DNA of 64,000 nt from Caballeronia peredens (GCA_001544595.2 FCOH02000013.1:62001-126000), one strand, 5' to 3'; shown: positions 1-9,778, counted from the first letter of the stretch. The notes: generated from the letters alone by a model not told the origin. A program made the numbers and translations.

Positions 1-320
1 GCCCGAACGGTCAGGAAACGGTGAGCCTCGGCCCGTCGACCTTCACGGTGAACGTCGCGGAAGCGATGGTCGTCGCGATTCGCGAGAGCATGGGCATCGG
101 CGTGCTGCCGACATCTTCGGCGCTGCCGGGTCTGCGCGCGGGCACGCTCGTGCGCGTGCTGCCGCAGTACACGATGCAGGAACTGAACGTCTACGCGCTG
201 TATCCGTCGCGCCAGTATCTCGACGCGAAAATCCGCACATGGGTCGAATTCCTGCGCGAGGCGCTGCCCGACACGCTCGCCGCCGATGCCGAGTCGCTGA
301 AGGAATTCGTCGTCATCTGA
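1..320 (+). CDS. LysR-family regulator, C-terminal part
   Basis: The reading frame is already open at base 3 and runs to a TGA ending at 320, so only the last ~105 residues are present. They match the distal part of a LysR effector-binding domain: a stretch with GIGVLPTSSA, then a basic loop and LVRVLPQY, then VYALYPSRQYLDAKIRTWVEFL, the usual closing strand and helix of the family. The DNA-binding N-terminus lies outside the window, so neither target genes nor effector can be inferred. A GTG at 21 is in frame but is internal, not the start. Confidence 0.8.
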   Translation, partial: PNGQETVSLGPSTFTVNVAEAMVVAIRESMGIGVLPTSSALPGLRAGTLVRVLPQYTMQELNVYALYPSRQYLDAKIRTWVEFLREALPDTLAADAESLKEFVVI

Positions 321-443
321 CGGACGGACGAATGCGCGTTGTTACGAAAAAAGCGGCGGCGCAACACTTGCTTACGCACGGTTCGTCCGCAGCTTGATAC
401 CGTCAGCGTTCGAACCTTTGCCTCTCTTACCGGGAACAGCCAC

Positions 444-632
444 ATGAGCACGCCACTTCTCCTCGCACTCGCCGCGCTCCTTACGTTGATCGCCGTTCCG
501 GCGTCGCGCGATTTCTTCAATGCGATGCGCGCGCAATCGGAGCGCAACGCGAAGCGGCGCCTCGTGCCGATCCGGATCGACGACGAACGCGACGCGCGTG
601 CGCGCCGCATGCGCGATCCGTACGACCGCTGA
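444..632 (+). CDS. small hypothetical membrane-anchored protein
   Basis: A 62-residue ORF with an N-terminal hydrophobic helix (residues 4-19, rich in Leu and Ala) followed by a highly charged Arg/Asp-rich tail ending RMRDPYDR. This is the pattern of a small inner-membrane protein with a cytoplasmic tail. I do not recognise a family. The ATG at 444 was chosen because the helix begins directly after it; a longer frame upstream from 339 reads as non-protein-like. It lies between a LysR gene and the convergent SOS-associated gene. The coding call rests on the helix/tail layout only. Confidence 0.45.
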   Translation: MSTPLLLALAALLTLIAVPASRDFFNAMRAQSERNAKRRLVPIRIDDERDARARRMRDPYDR

Positions 633-652
633 GTTTCAGCGTCGGCGGGTGC

Positions 653-1363
653 TCAGAGCAGCGACTCCAGCGGCTCGATGAGCCGCGGTTCGTCGTTGGT
701 CGCGCGATTCACGTCGCTCGATACGCGATGCCAGACGAAGTGCGACGCCGGCACGCCGTCCGATCTGATTGACGCAGCCAGGTCTTCCGGCGACATGTCG
801 GGATCGAGCCAGCGGCGCGCGGCGGCGGGCGCGAACACGAGTGGACGACGATCGTGCACGTCCACGAGTCCTTCGTCCGCCGCCGCCGTCACGATGACGA
901 AGCCCGCGCCGGGCGCAGCGGCGTCTTCATCGCGCATGATGCTTGTGAGCGCGGCGAGATACATCGGCTCGCCGTCGGCGCGCTGAATGAAATACGGCTG
1001 CTTGAAGGGTTTCGCGGCCGGATCGGCGGGACGCGGCTCGATGCGCCATTCGAACCAGCCGTCGGCCGGCACGAGAATGCGCGCCTTTTTCCACAGATGC
1101 TTGAAATACGCGCTCGTCGCCGCGGTCTCTACGCGCGCGTTGATCGTCTGCGGCAATTTCTTCTGGATGGCCCACGGCGGGCAGTAGCCCCAGTGCACCG
1201 CGCGAATGGTTTCGTCTGGATAGACAGCGAGCGGATGCGTGCCGGGCGACAGGTTGTAGCCGGGCCGCCGGTCGGCGGCATCCACGAGCACGAACGGGTT
1301 TCTCAGATGCAGGCGTTGCGCGTAATGCATCGGCAGTCGGTACTGGCTGATTCGGCCGCACAT
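653..1363 (-). CDS. SOS response-associated peptidase, YedK/HMCES family
   Basis: This 236-residue protein is a YedK/HMCES (SRAP) protein, which covalently caps abasic sites in single-stranded DNA through its N-terminal cysteine and so shields them during replication. The family's active-site residues are visible: Cys2 in MCGR, Asn75 in INARVETA, Glu105 in PADGWFEW and His170 in DVHDRRPLVF. Cys2 must be exposed by Met removal, so the ATG at 1363 is the start and not an in-frame ATG five codons upstream. Length fits the family. It is followed on the same strand by a phosphoesterase gene about 90 bases away and not evidently coupled. Confidence 0.93.
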   Translation of the reverse strand: MCGRISQYRLPMHYAQRLHLRNPFVLVDAADRRPGYNLSPGTHPLAVYPDETIRAVHWGYCPPWAIQKKLPQTINARVETAATSAYFKHLWKKARILVPADGWFEWRIEPRPADPAAKPFKQPYFIQRADGEPMYLAALTSIMRDEDAAAPGAGFVIVTAAADEGLVDVHDRRPLVFAPAAARRWLDPDMSPEDLAASIRSDGVPASHFVWHRVSSDVNRATNDEPRLIEPLESLL

Positions 1364-1456
1364 GGCGTTCCTCCGCAAAGTCCAACACGGTTCCGTGCTG
1401 CTGGTTCGTCGTGGCCGGTTCGTCGGGCTTTGGTCGCGACTCGTTTGTCGCGGCGC

Positions 1457-2260
1457 CTAGATCTCGACGACCTTGTCCCACGCGAACTGCTCGTTTTCCC
1501 AGCGTCCGCTGCGACGGTCGAAGTAGCCGCGCGGATTGCACACGACGCGCGTGCCATCCACGACATAATCGAACGACGTATGCGTATGCCCGTGAATCCA
1601 CAGCGATGCGGGCGCGCGCGCAAGCGACGGCAAATGATTGACGAAGCCCGCCGACACGACATCTTCCGCATAGCGCGGCGCGAGACTTTCGCGCAGCGGC
1701 GCATGATGCGTGACGACGATCGTTTGTCCCGCAAACGGCTTCGCCAGTTCGCCTTCGAGCCACGCGCGCGCCTGCTCATGTAGCGCGAGCGAGTCGTCGG
1801 GTGCGAATTCGCGCGGTTCGCCGTCCGGTTCCGGCCAGGAAAGCTGGATCAGGCCGCGATAGTCGAGCATCGCTTTCGCGCAGGCCGCTTTCGCCTGGGC
1901 GAGCGCGTCGGCGCTCGAGCCGAACAGCGCGAAGTCGGTCCAGAGCGTCGTGCCGAGCACGCGCCATGCGCCCCGGCGATCGACCAGCGCCGCGTTGTTC
2001 AGATAGTGCACGTTGTCGACGCTGCGCGCGGCGTCCTGCATCGCCGCTTCCATCGCGCCGAACTCGGCGTCGTAATACTCGTGATTGCCGGGCACGTAGA
2101 CGATGGGCACGTCGGATGCGAAATTCTCGGCGGCCCACCGCACGCCTTCGGCGTGATTGTGGATGTCACCCGCGAGCACGACCAGATCCGCTTGCGCGTA
2201 TGGAATGGCCAGCGGCTCGTCGCATTCCAGATGGAGGTCCGACAGCACGCGAATCTTCAT
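1457..2260 (-). CDS. calcineurin-like metallophosphoesterase
   Basis: A 267-residue protein with the full calcineurin-type metal-binding series: SDLHLE near residue 8, GDIHNH near 32, GNHEYYD near 59, VTHHAPL near 190 and HGHTHTS near 222. These residues bind two divalent metals and hydrolyse phosphoester bonds; the substrate cannot be read from sequence. No signal peptide is seen, so it is probably cytoplasmic. Its ATG overlaps the stop of the upstream FAD-oxidase gene by four bases, indicating translational coupling and a two-gene operon. Confidence 0.9.
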   Translation of the reverse strand: MKIRVLSDLHLECDEPLAIPYAQADLVVLAGDIHNHAEGVRWAAENFASDVPIVYVPGNHEYYDAEFGAMEAAMQDAARSVDNVHYLNNAALVDRRGAWRVLGTTLWTDFALFGSSADALAQAKAACAKAMLDYRGLIQLSWPEPDGEPREFAPDDSLALHEQARAWLEGELAKPFAGQTIVVTHHAPLRESLAPRYAEDVVSAGFVNHLPSLARAPASLWIHGHTHTSFDYVVDGTRVVCNPRGYFDRRSGRWENEQFAWDKVVEI

Positions 2261-3711
2261 GCGTTGTTCTCCTGTGCGGGCGTCGCGTTCCAGCGCACGA
2301 CCTTGCCGGGATTCATCAGGTTGTGCGGATCGAGCGCGGCCTTGATCGCCTGCATGAGGCGCACTTCCACCGGCGATTTGTAGTGCATTGCCTCGTCCAC
2401 CTTCAACTGGCCGAGGCCGTGCTCCGCGCTGATGCTGCCGCGATGCGCGTGCACCTGGTCATACACGAGCGTGTTGATCGGCGTCTGGAATTCGGCGAGG
2501 AATCGCTTTGCATCGACGCCTTCGGGCGCCTGCACGTTGTAGTGCAGATTGCCGTCGCCGAGATGGCCGAAGGTCACCATGCGCGCACCGGGCGCGGCGC
2601 GCGCGATGATCGCATCGGTTTCGTCGATGAAGCGGCCGATGCTGGAGATCGGCACGGCGATGTCGTGTTTGATGTTCAGGCCTTCTTCGGCTTGTGCGAG
2701 CGGGATGTGTTCCCGCAGATCCCAGAACGCCTGCGACTGCGCGAGACTTTCCGCGACGACCGCATTCTCCACGATGCCTTTTTCCAGCGCTTCTTCCATT
2801 AGTCGCTCGAACAGAGCGCGGGCGTGCTCGTCGCTTTCGCTGTCCGACAGTTCGAGCAGCACGGTTTGCGCGTGAGGCTCGCCGAACGGATAGCGCAGTT
2901 GCGGGAAGTGCCGGCCGACAAGGCGCATCGAAAAATCCGACATCAGCTCGAAGCCGGTGAGCAGTGCTCCGGCGTGATGTTGCGCCATCGAGAGGAAATC
3001 GAGCGCGGCATGCGGCGACGCAAGCCCGGCCAGCGCCGTGACGCTCGCGACCGGCGCGGGATGCAGCTTCATGACGGCCGCCGTGATGATGCCGAGCGTG
3101 CCTTCCGCGCCGATGAAAAGATCGCGCAGATCGTAGCCCGTGTTGTCCTTGCGCAGCCCGCGCAGGCCGTCCCAGATTTCGCCCTGTGCCGTGACGACTT
3201 CGAGCCCGAGACACAGTTCGCGCGTGTTGCCGTAGCGCAGCACGCCGGTGCCGCCGGCGTTCGTCGAAAGGTTGCCGCCGATCGTGCAACTGCCTTCGGC
3301 GGCGAGGCTCAGCGGAAACAGCCGCTGCTCCAGCTCGGCGCGCTTCTGGATTTCCGCCAGAACGACGCCCGCTTCGACGGTGACGGTATTGTTGTGCGGA
3401 TCGACGCCGCGAATGCGATTGAGCCGTTTCAGGCTGATGACCGCCTGTGCGCCGGTGGAGTCGGGCGTGGCGCCGCCGGCGAGCCCGGTATTGCCGCCCT
3501 GCGGCACGATCGCGATTCCGTGCTTGCCCGCGAGCCGCACGATGGCGGCGACCTGCTCGGTGTCGGCGGGCAGGAGCACGGCGCACGCGCTGCCGCGATA
3601 ACGGCGGCGCCAGTCGACGAGATAGGGTTCGGTATCGTGCGCGTCGGTCAGAACGTGTGCCGCGCCGAGCAGATCGGCGCAGGCGTGAACGAAGGCTTGG
3701 GAAGCGGTCAT
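2257..3711 (-). CDS. FAD-binding oxidase/dehydrogenase, GlcD/D-2-hydroxyglutarate dehydrogenase type
   Basis: This 484-residue flavoprotein belongs to the VAO/PCMH group that oxidises D-2-hydroxy acids. An N-terminal FAD_binding_4 domain carries PQGGNTGLAGG (residues 70-80) and NLSTNAGGTG, with GAEGTLGIITAAVMKLHP closing it. The C-terminal FAD-oxidase domain has the metal-binding GHLGDGNLHYN and ISAEHGLGQLK. D-2-hydroxyglutarate, D-lactate or glycolate are possible substrates; the sequence does not decide. It is the first gene of a pair whose second member, a phosphoesterase, starts inside this gene's stop codon. Confidence 0.88.
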   Translation of the reverse strand: MTASQAFVHACADLLGAAHVLTDAHDTEPYLVDWRRRYRGSACAVLLPADTEQVAAIVRLAGKHGIAIVPQGGNTGLAGGATPDSTGAQAVISLKRLNRIRGVDPHNNTVTVEAGVVLAEIQKRAELEQRLFPLSLAAEGSCTIGGNLSTNAGGTGVLRYGNTRELCLGLEVVTAQGEIWDGLRGLRKDNTGYDLRDLFIGAEGTLGIITAAVMKLHPAPVASVTALAGLASPHAALDFLSMAQHHAGALLTGFELMSDFSMRLVGRHFPQLRYPFGEPHAQTVLLELSDSESDEHARALFERLMEEALEKGIVENAVVAESLAQSQAFWDLREHIPLAQAEEGLNIKHDIAVPISSIGRFIDETDAIIARAAPGARMVTFGHLGDGNLHYNVQAPEGVDAKRFLAEFQTPINTLVYDQVHAHRGSISAEHGLGQLKVDEAMHYKSPVEVRLMQAIKAALDPHNLMNPGKVVRWNATPAQENNA

Positions 3712-3862
3712 GGGCAGAAGTGCGGTGGAGCGTAGTCGACAGTATCGCGCAGGGACGCGGCGCGCGAACCTCGTCCGAATGGCATAGGCCCGCGCGCCGG
3801 ACGCGTTTTCGTGCTACAAAGCGTCACGTCGGCGCGAAGCGGGCTTCAGAAAAACGAACGAG

Positions 3863-4261
3863 TCAGCGTTTTTTCGCACGCGCGTGCAAGCGGGCCGCTC
3901 GCTTGAACGGCGCGACGTAAGCCAGCGCAAAGGCGAAGAATGCGAGCGCGAGCAGCGCTTCGAGCCAGCCGAGTGTCGCGGACAGGCGCGCGTCGGTCAT
4001 GCCGCGCACCACGCCTTCGGCGAGATAGAGCAGCACGAGCATCGACGCCCACTGCAGCGTATATACGCTTTTTCGCGCAACGCCCGGCAGCGCGCAGGCG
4101 AGCGGCAGCGCCTTGAGCGCAAGCGCCCAGGCGCCGGGGCGCAGCGGCGCGAGCCACAGTTCCCAGAGCAGCGAGAGCGCGATCAGCGCAATGAGGCTCA
4201 CGAGCGCGCTCCGTGCGTACGCTGCGTTCGGACGTGAGTCGAGAGCGGCGGGTGCGTTCAT
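3863..4261 (-). CDS. DUF2069 membrane protein
   Basis: A 132-residue protein with about four hydrophobic segments, matching DUF2069, a small inner-membrane family of beta- and gamma-proteobacteria of unknown function. The characteristic stretch is VYTLQWASMLVLLYLAEG. A basic tail (HARAKKR) ends the protein, in line with a positive-inside orientation. It starts 8 bases after the stop of the upstream wrbA gene, and DUF2069 next to wrbA is an arrangement I recall from related genomes, so the two are probably co-transcribed. Confidence 0.85.
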   Translation of the reverse strand: MNAPAALDSRPNAAYARSALVSLIALIALSLLWELWLAPLRPGAWALALKALPLACALPGVARKSVYTLQWASMLVLLYLAEGVVRGMTDARLSATLGWLEALLALAFFAFALAYVAPFKRAARLHARAKKR

Positions 4262-4269
4262 CGGCGGGG

Positions 4270-4899
<630 letters not shown>

Positions 4900-4992
4900 T
4901 TAGTGAACGGCTATTATAGGTATCAGGGTGGGTTTCGTGGCGTGGAGCGTGCTCGGGCGAAATGTGCGAGCGAAGTGAGCCACGCGGGGAGA

Positions 4993-6306
4993 ATGCGTTT
5001 GCAGCACATTTCCATCGATCTGGCGGCGGTCAGGCGCCTGGCCGGCTTCGTCGCGCGGCGCATCGGGGAGGACCGCGTGGCGCAGGTGGCCGGCAGTCTC
5101 ACGTTCACGAGCGTGCTGTCGCTCGTGCCGCTCGCGACCGTCGCGTTCGCGCTTTTCACGGCATTTCCGATCTTCGGTTCGTTTCAGGCGTCGTTGCAGG
5201 ACTTTCTCGCGGTTCATTTAATGCCGCCGCAGATCAACGACCAGATCTTCAAATATCTGAACCAGTTCGCCTCGAAGGCGAAAGGGCTCACGACCGTCGG
5301 CATGATCATCCTGTTCGTGACTTCCGTCATGACGATGATGACCGTCGAGTCCGCGTTCAACGTGATCTGGCGCGTGCGCAAGGCGCGCCCGTTCGCGCAG
5401 CGCGTGCTCGTCTACTGGTCGATCATCACGCTCGGGCCCATTCTGTTCGGCTGCAGCCTGTCGATTTCGTCCTACGTGTTCGCGCATTCGGTCGCGTTCG
5501 CGGGCTCGCACAACCTGATGCCGCCGATCCTCGAATGGGCGCTGACGGGCGTGTCGCTGCCGCTGACCGTGCTCGCCTTCACGTTCATCTACGTGTACAT
5601 GCCGAACTGCAAGGTCGAATGGCGCGACGCGCTGGTCGGCGGCCTGATCGCGGCCGTCGCGTTCGAGCTCGGCAAGCGCGGCTTCGGCTCCTACGTGCGC
5701 CGCATTCCCACATACACGGCCGTATACGGCGCGTTCGCCGCGCTGCCGGTGTTCCTGCTCTGGGTGTATCTGTGCTGGATGATCGCGCTCGTCGGCGCGA
5801 TGGTCACGTCCGCGCTGCCCGCGATTCGCACGGGGCAGTATCATCGGCGCGATTTTCCGGGCAGCGACCTGCTGGATGCGCTGGAAATTCTCGCGCGGCT
5901 CGTCGAGGCGCGCGACGAGGGCAAGCCCGGCTACACGGCCTTGCATCTCTCGACGATGGCCCGTTGCGATCTCGATACCTCGACGCGTCTGATCGCGCGG
6001 CTCGACGCGCTCGGCTGGATCGGCCGGCTGGAGGACTCGCGCATGCCGCGTTACGTGCTGATCGCCAATCCGAATCAGATCACGGTGACGATGCTGTTCG
6101 AGCAGTTCGTGATCGATCGCGCCGAACTGGAGTATCAGTTGAAGCTCGACGTCGCGCAGGTGGATTGCGCCGCGCTCATGGATGCGCTCGATAACGAGAA
6201 ACTGGAGATCACGCTCGGTTCGCTGATCGCGGCGCGGGCGTCGGCGCTGACGCATGCGCGCCTGCGCGAGGCGCCGCACGCGCCGATCCCGCAGCAAACG
6301 GCCTAA
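4993..6306 (+). CDS. YihY/BrkB-family inner-membrane protein
   Basis: A 437-residue protein of the YihY (formerly RNase BN) family, a polytopic inner-membrane family of unsettled function. The first ~290 residues contain six hydrophobic segments and family stretches such as GSLTFTSVLSLVPLATVAFA and YGAFAALPVFLLWVYLCWM. The final ~130 residues form a soluble extension that looks like a winged helix (LHLSTMARCDLDTSTRLI), as in the long beta-proteobacterial subtype. The open frame extends far upstream, but the ATG at 4993 gives the expected N-terminus; upstream frame is antisense to wrbA. Confidence 0.88.
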   Translation: MRLQHISIDLAAVRRLAGFVARRIGEDRVAQVAGSLTFTSVLSLVPLATVAFALFTAFPIFGSFQASLQDFLAVHLMPPQINDQIFKYLNQFASKAKGLTTVGMIILFVTSVMTMMTVESAFNVIWRVRKARPFAQRVLVYWSIITLGPILFGCSLSISSYVFAHSVAFAGSHNLMPPILEWALTGVSLPLTVLAFTFIYVYMPNCKVEWRDALVGGLIAAVAFELGKRGFGSYVRRIPTYTAVYGAFAALPVFLLWVYLCWMIALVGAMVTSALPAIRTGQYHRRDFPGSDLLDALEILARLVEARDEGKPGYTALHLSTMARCDLDTSTRLIARLDALGWIGRLEDSRMPRYVLIANPNQITVTMLFEQFVIDRAELEYQLKLDVAQVDCAALMDALDNEKLEITLGSLIAARASALTHARLREAPHAPIPQQTA

Positions 6307-6309
6307 GCG

Positions 6310-6630
6310 TCAAAGTGAAATCTTGCCGGTGCAGATGTCCTTGAACATCACCCAGTCGCCCATCAGGCTGTAGACCGGATGGCGAAACGTGGCCGGACGA
6401 TTCTTCTCGAAGAAGAAATGGCCGACCCACGCGAAGCCGTAGCCGCAGATGACGGCCGCGGGCAGCCAGAGCCAGTCGCCGGTCGCGATCGCCATCGCGA
6501 GGCAGCCGATCACGCCGAGCGAGCCCAGGAAATGCAGCCTGCGCGAGACCAGATTGCGATGTTCATCCAGATAGTAGGGATAGAACTCGGCGAAGTTCGC
6601 GAAATGTTCTCCGTGTGCGGTGTGCGCCAT
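6310..6630 (-). CDS. Mpo1-like (DUF962) membrane protein
   Basis: A 106-residue protein of the DUF962/Mpo1-like family. Yeast Mpo1 is an iron-dependent dioxygenase in fatty-acid alpha-oxidation; for bacterial members this activity is only inferred. Seen here are the two histidine-containing stretches FYPYYLDEHRNLVSRRLHFLG and GYGFAWVGHFFFEKNRPATF, with two hydrophobic segments between them. The ATG at 6630 gives the conserved N-terminus; the frame upstream is poor protein. It is convergent with the yihY-type gene, only three bases apart. Confidence 0.88.
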   Translation of the reverse strand: MAHTAHGEHFANFAEFYPYYLDEHRNLVSRRLHFLGSLGVIGCLAMAIATGDWLWLPAAVICGYGFAWVGHFFFEKNRPATFRHPVYSLMGDWVMFKDICTGKISL

Positions 6631-6766
6631 GACGGCCTCCCTGTCGATGCCCGCTGGTGTCGTGCCATGCGCCACGCGCCTGGCGGACGATTTCTCCAGC
6701 AAGATTCATTCTGCGACCGCGCGGCGCGCCGTGCAAGCGCGCGCAATCGGTGCGGTCGGAGCGCAG

Positions 6767-7609
6767 TCAGCGCGGCGGCGTGTGCGTCCGGGCGCAATCG
6801 AGCGCAAAAGCGAACAGCGCATCGAGCGTCGCGTCCGGCTGTTCGGACATGAGCGCGTGGCCCGCATCGAGTTCGACGGTCTGCACTTTCGCCCCGGCTT
6901 TCCTCAAGGCCTCGACGACTGGCCGGGCGGCGCGCGGCGGCGTCATCATGTCGCGCGTGCCGCTCACGACGCACACCGGGCAGCGCACGGCGGCAGCGCG
7001 CTCGAGTGCATCGGCGTAATGGGTGCACGCGCTGAAATCGGTATGGAAGAGCTGCGCTTCGCCGACGAGGCTCACGCGTTCCATCAGCCGCTGGTTCATG
7101 CCTTGCAGCCAGAAGCCGGGCGCGGGACTCGACGGCTTCGCGGCGATGGTCGAATGCGACCACTGGTTCACCATGGCGATCGCTTCGGGTTCGTGTTCGC
7201 GGGCGGCGTCGAGGAGCGTGTCGGAGACGGTCATCGGCGCGGCGGTCGCGAGCAGCGCGAGTCCCATGGCGCGCGCCGGATGGCGGGCCGCGGCGTCGAG
7301 CGCGATCAGCGAGCCCATGCTGTGACCGACGAAGACGGCATTCGGCACCGGCGCGGCGTCGAGCACGCCGATCATCCAGTCGGCGAGGGCGCCGATCGTG
7401 GAGAGCGCCGGTCCCTCGCTGCGTCCGTGGCCCGGCAGATCGAGCGCCAGCACGCCGAAGCCATGATGCGCGAAATAGCGCGTCTGCAACGCCCAGACAC
7501 TGTGATCGTGCTCGGCGCCGTGAATGAACACGATGGCGGGCCGCGCGGCGTCGAAGGGCTTGCCGCCGGTATAGGCATAGGCGGCGCGGCCGTTCAGATC
7601 GAGCATCAT
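6767..7609 (-). CDS. alpha/beta hydrolase
   Basis: A 280-residue alpha/beta-hydrolase with oxyanion-region FIHGAEHDHSVW, nucleophile elbow GHSMGS (Ser97), a likely acid in SGTRDMMTPP and a catalytic His in DAGHALMSEQP. This is a complete serine-hydrolase triad; the substrate is unknown. The ATG at 7609 overlaps the TGA of the upstream metY-like gene by four bases, so the two are translationally coupled and probably functionally linked, for instance in handling an acyl-homoserine or ester by-product. That link is inference. Confidence 0.85.
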   Translation of the reverse strand: MMLDLNGRAAYAYTGGKPFDAARPAIVFIHGAEHDHSVWALQTRYFAHHGFGVLALDLPGHGRSEGPALSTIGALADWMIGVLDAAPVPNAVFVGHSMGSLIALDAAARHPARAMGLALLATAAPMTVSDTLLDAAREHEPEAIAMVNQWSHSTIAAKPSSPAPGFWLQGMNQRLMERVSLVGEAQLFHTDFSACTHYADALERAAAVRCPVCVVSGTRDMMTPPRAARPVVEALRKAGAKVQTVELDAGHALMSEQPDATLDALFAFALDCARTHTPPR

Positions 7610-8940
7610 GCGCGGCTCCCGAGCGGTGCGGCAGCGCCCGCGTCCGGGCTCTCGGCGGCTTTCTGAGCCGCTTTCAGTCCGCGTTTGAGATCGTCGATGA
7701 GATCGTCGGGGTCTTCCAGTCCGATCGACAGGCGAATGCGCCCCGGCCCGATGTCCGCGGCGGCGAGCGCGGCGGCATCCATGCGGAAATGCGTGGTCGA
7801 GGCGGGATGGATGACGAGCGAGCGCGCATCGCCGACATTCGCCAGATGCGAGAACAGCGTGAGCGTCTCGATGAAGCGCCGCGCCGCCGGCACGCCGCCC
7901 TTGAGATCGAAGCTGAACACCGCGCCTGCGCCGCGCGGCAGCAGCCGTTCGGCGAGCGCGTGATCGCGATGGCTCGGCAATTCGGGATAGGCGACGCCCT
8001 CGACCGCGGCGGACGTGAGCAGGAAATCGATCACTTTGCGCGTATTCGCGACGTGCCGGTCCATGCGCAAGGGCAGCGTCTCGATGCCTTGCAGCAACTG
8101 CCACGCGGCCTGCGGATGCAGACACGCGCCGAAATCGCGCAGGCCCTCGCGCCGGGCGCGCAACAGAAACGGCGCGACGGTGCTTTCTTCGGCGAACACC
8201 ATGCCGTGAAAGCCGTCGTACGGTTCGGTGAACTCGGGAAAATGTCCGCTCGCGGCGAAGTCGAACGTGCCGCCGTCGACGAGCACGCCGCCGATCGTCG
8301 TGCCGTGGCCGCCGAGGAACTTGGTCGCCGAGTGATACACGAGGTCCGCGCCGTGCTCGAACGGGCGCAGCAGGTAGGGCGTCGTGAAAGTGGAATCGAC
8401 GAGCAGCGGCACGCCGTGACCGTGCGCGATCTCGGCGACGCCCGCGATATCGAGCACGTCGAGCCCCGGATTGCCGAGCGTTTCGCCGAAAAACAGCCGC
8501 GTTTGCGGCCGCGCCGCCGCGCGCCACGCGTCGAGATCGTGCGGCGGCACGAAGGTCGTCTCGATGCCGAAGCGCCGCAGCGTGTAATGCAGCAGATTGT
8601 GCGAACCGCCGTAGAGCGCGCTCGACGCGACGATGTGCGAGCCCGCGCCCATCAGCGTGGCGATCGCGAGATGCAGCGCCGCCTGGCCGCTCGCGGTGCC
8701 GATCGCGCCGGCGCCGCCTTCGAGCGCGGCCACGCGCTCCTCGAACACCGCGACGGTCGGGTTCGAGATGCGCGAGTACACGTGACCCGAGCGCTCCATG
8801 TTGAAGAGCGCGGCGGCGTGATCCGTGTCGCGGAAGGTGAACGACGTGGTCTGATAAATGGGCGTCGCGCGGGCGCCGGTGACGGGATCGGGCGCGGCGC
8901 CCGCGTGCAGCGCGAGCGTGTCGAAACGGTTGGCTGGCAT
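7606..8940 (-). CDS. metY: O-acetylhomoserine aminocarboxypropyltransferase (MetY type)
   Basis: This 444-residue PLP enzyme of the Cys/Met metabolism family would make homocysteine from an acylated homoserine and sulfide. It opens with FDTLALHAGAAPDP and TPIYQTTSF, typical of the O-acetylhomoserine (MetY) branch, and its ~440-residue length fits MetY better than MetZ or MetB. PLP residues are visible: Asp182 in VDSTFTTPYL and Lys207 in SATKFLGGHGT. The ATG at 8940 gives the standard N-terminus; an upstream in-frame start adds only Arg-rich sequence. A hydrolase gene is coupled downstream. The MetZ (O-succinyl) alternative cannot be fully excluded. Confidence 0.87.
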   Translation of the reverse strand: MPANRFDTLALHAGAAPDPVTGARATPIYQTTSFTFRDTDHAAALFNMERSGHVYSRISNPTVAVFEERVAALEGGAGAIGTASGQAALHLAIATLMGAGSHIVASSALYGGSHNLLHYTLRRFGIETTFVPPHDLDAWRAAARPQTRLFFGETLGNPGLDVLDIAGVAEIAHGHGVPLLVDSTFTTPYLLRPFEHGADLVYHSATKFLGGHGTTIGGVLVDGGTFDFAASGHFPEFTEPYDGFHGMVFAEESTVAPFLLRARREGLRDFGACLHPQAAWQLLQGIETLPLRMDRHVANTRKVIDFLLTSAAVEGVAYPELPSHRDHALAERLLPRGAGAVFSFDLKGGVPAARRFIETLTLFSHLANVGDARSLVIHPASTTHFRMDAAALAAADIGPGRIRLSIGLEDPDDLIDDLKRGLKAAQKAAESPDAGAAAPLGSRA

Positions 8941-9209
8941 CGTTGGAGGCCGGCGCGCGCGGCGGCGCCGGCGGGCGGCGGAAATGAGGGTCAATCATCG
9001 TAACATCGCAGGCGCGCGCCCAAACTTAGGGCGAACGCTTGGCCGCGGAACCCGCGCAAAGCCTTGTCCGTTCGGCCGATGCGGGCGGATCGCCGGTCCG
9101 TCCGGCTTTCCTTTTGCGGGTCTTTCCGATAGCATCGACCCATGGTTTCATCAACCTTTGTATCATCAATCTTTCGGCATCAGCACAGGCATTTCGCGAG
9201 GAGACAGTC
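8941..9209. promoter_or_regulatory. divergent promoter region with a 13-base direct repeat
   Basis: This 269-base gap separates metY (leftward) from the CBS gene (rightward). Close to the CBS gene, TCATCAACCTTTG at 9148-9160 is followed by TCATCAATCTTTC at 9163-9175. These are 13-base near-identical direct repeats 15 bases apart, differing at two positions. I see no SAM- or SAH-type riboswitch signature on the metY side. Confidence 0.4.
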
Positions 9210-9662
9210 ATGCGAGTCAGCGACATTCTGAAGGTGAAGGGCAACACGCTGTTCACCGTGACACCCGATACGCCGCTCGCCGACGCAGTCGACACGATGG
9301 CGGCGCACGACATCGGCTCGCTCGTCGTGATGGAGTACGGCGACCTGGTCGGCATGCTGACCTTCCGCGAGATCATCGTGACCCTGCGCGACAACGGCGG
9401 CTCGGTCGGCGCCACGACCATCCGCAAGATCATGGACGACCATCCGCTCACCTGCACGCCGGAAACGGACGTCAACGAAGTGCGCCGCATGATGCTCGAG
9501 CATCACGTGCGGTATCTGCCGGTCATGGAAAAGCGCCAGTTGATGGGCGTGATCTCGTTCTACGACGTCGCGAAGGCGGTCGTGGAAGAGCAGGGCTTCG
9601 AGAATCGCATGTTGAAGGCGTATATCCGCGACTGGCCCGAGCAGCAGGAAGAGGCGCGTTGA
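9210..9662 (+). CDS. tandem CBS-domain protein
   Basis: A 150-residue protein made almost entirely of two CBS motifs (about residues 8-60 and 75-130), a module that binds adenosyl ligands such as AMP, ATP or SAM. Typical stretches are TPLADAVDTMAAHDIGSLVV with GMLTFREI, and VNEVRRMMLEHHVRYLPV with GVISFYDVAKAVV. No catalytic domain is attached, so it probably acts as a sensor for a partner. GAGGAG lies 6 bases before the ATG at 9210, which selects this start over longer in-frame options. Confidence 0.9.
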   Translation: MRVSDILKVKGNTLFTVTPDTPLADAVDTMAAHDIGSLVVMEYGDLVGMLTFREIIVTLRDNGGSVGATTIRKIMDDHPLTCTPETDVNEVRRMMLEHHVRYLPVMEKRQLMGVISFYDVAKAVVEEQGFENRMLKAYIRDWPEQQEEAR

Positions 9663-9753
9663 TCATTCAACGGTTGCCGCGAGGCCAGATGCTTCGCGGC
9701 AGCGCCGACATCATGCTCGCCGTCCGAAATCGACTCTGATTCTTCATCCGCAG

Positions 9754-9778
9754 CGCGCCCGACCGGCGCGTTTTTTTT
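9754..9778 (+). terminator. Rho-independent terminator after the CBS gene
   Basis: CGCGCC (9754-9759), a five-base loop and GGCGCG (9765-9770) form a perfect six-pair GC stem followed by eight T. It lies 92 bases after the CBS gene's stop. Confidence 0.8.

Noticed and set aside
8941-9209. SAM/SAH riboswitch before metY
   Set aside because: No recognisable conserved core could be identified by eye.
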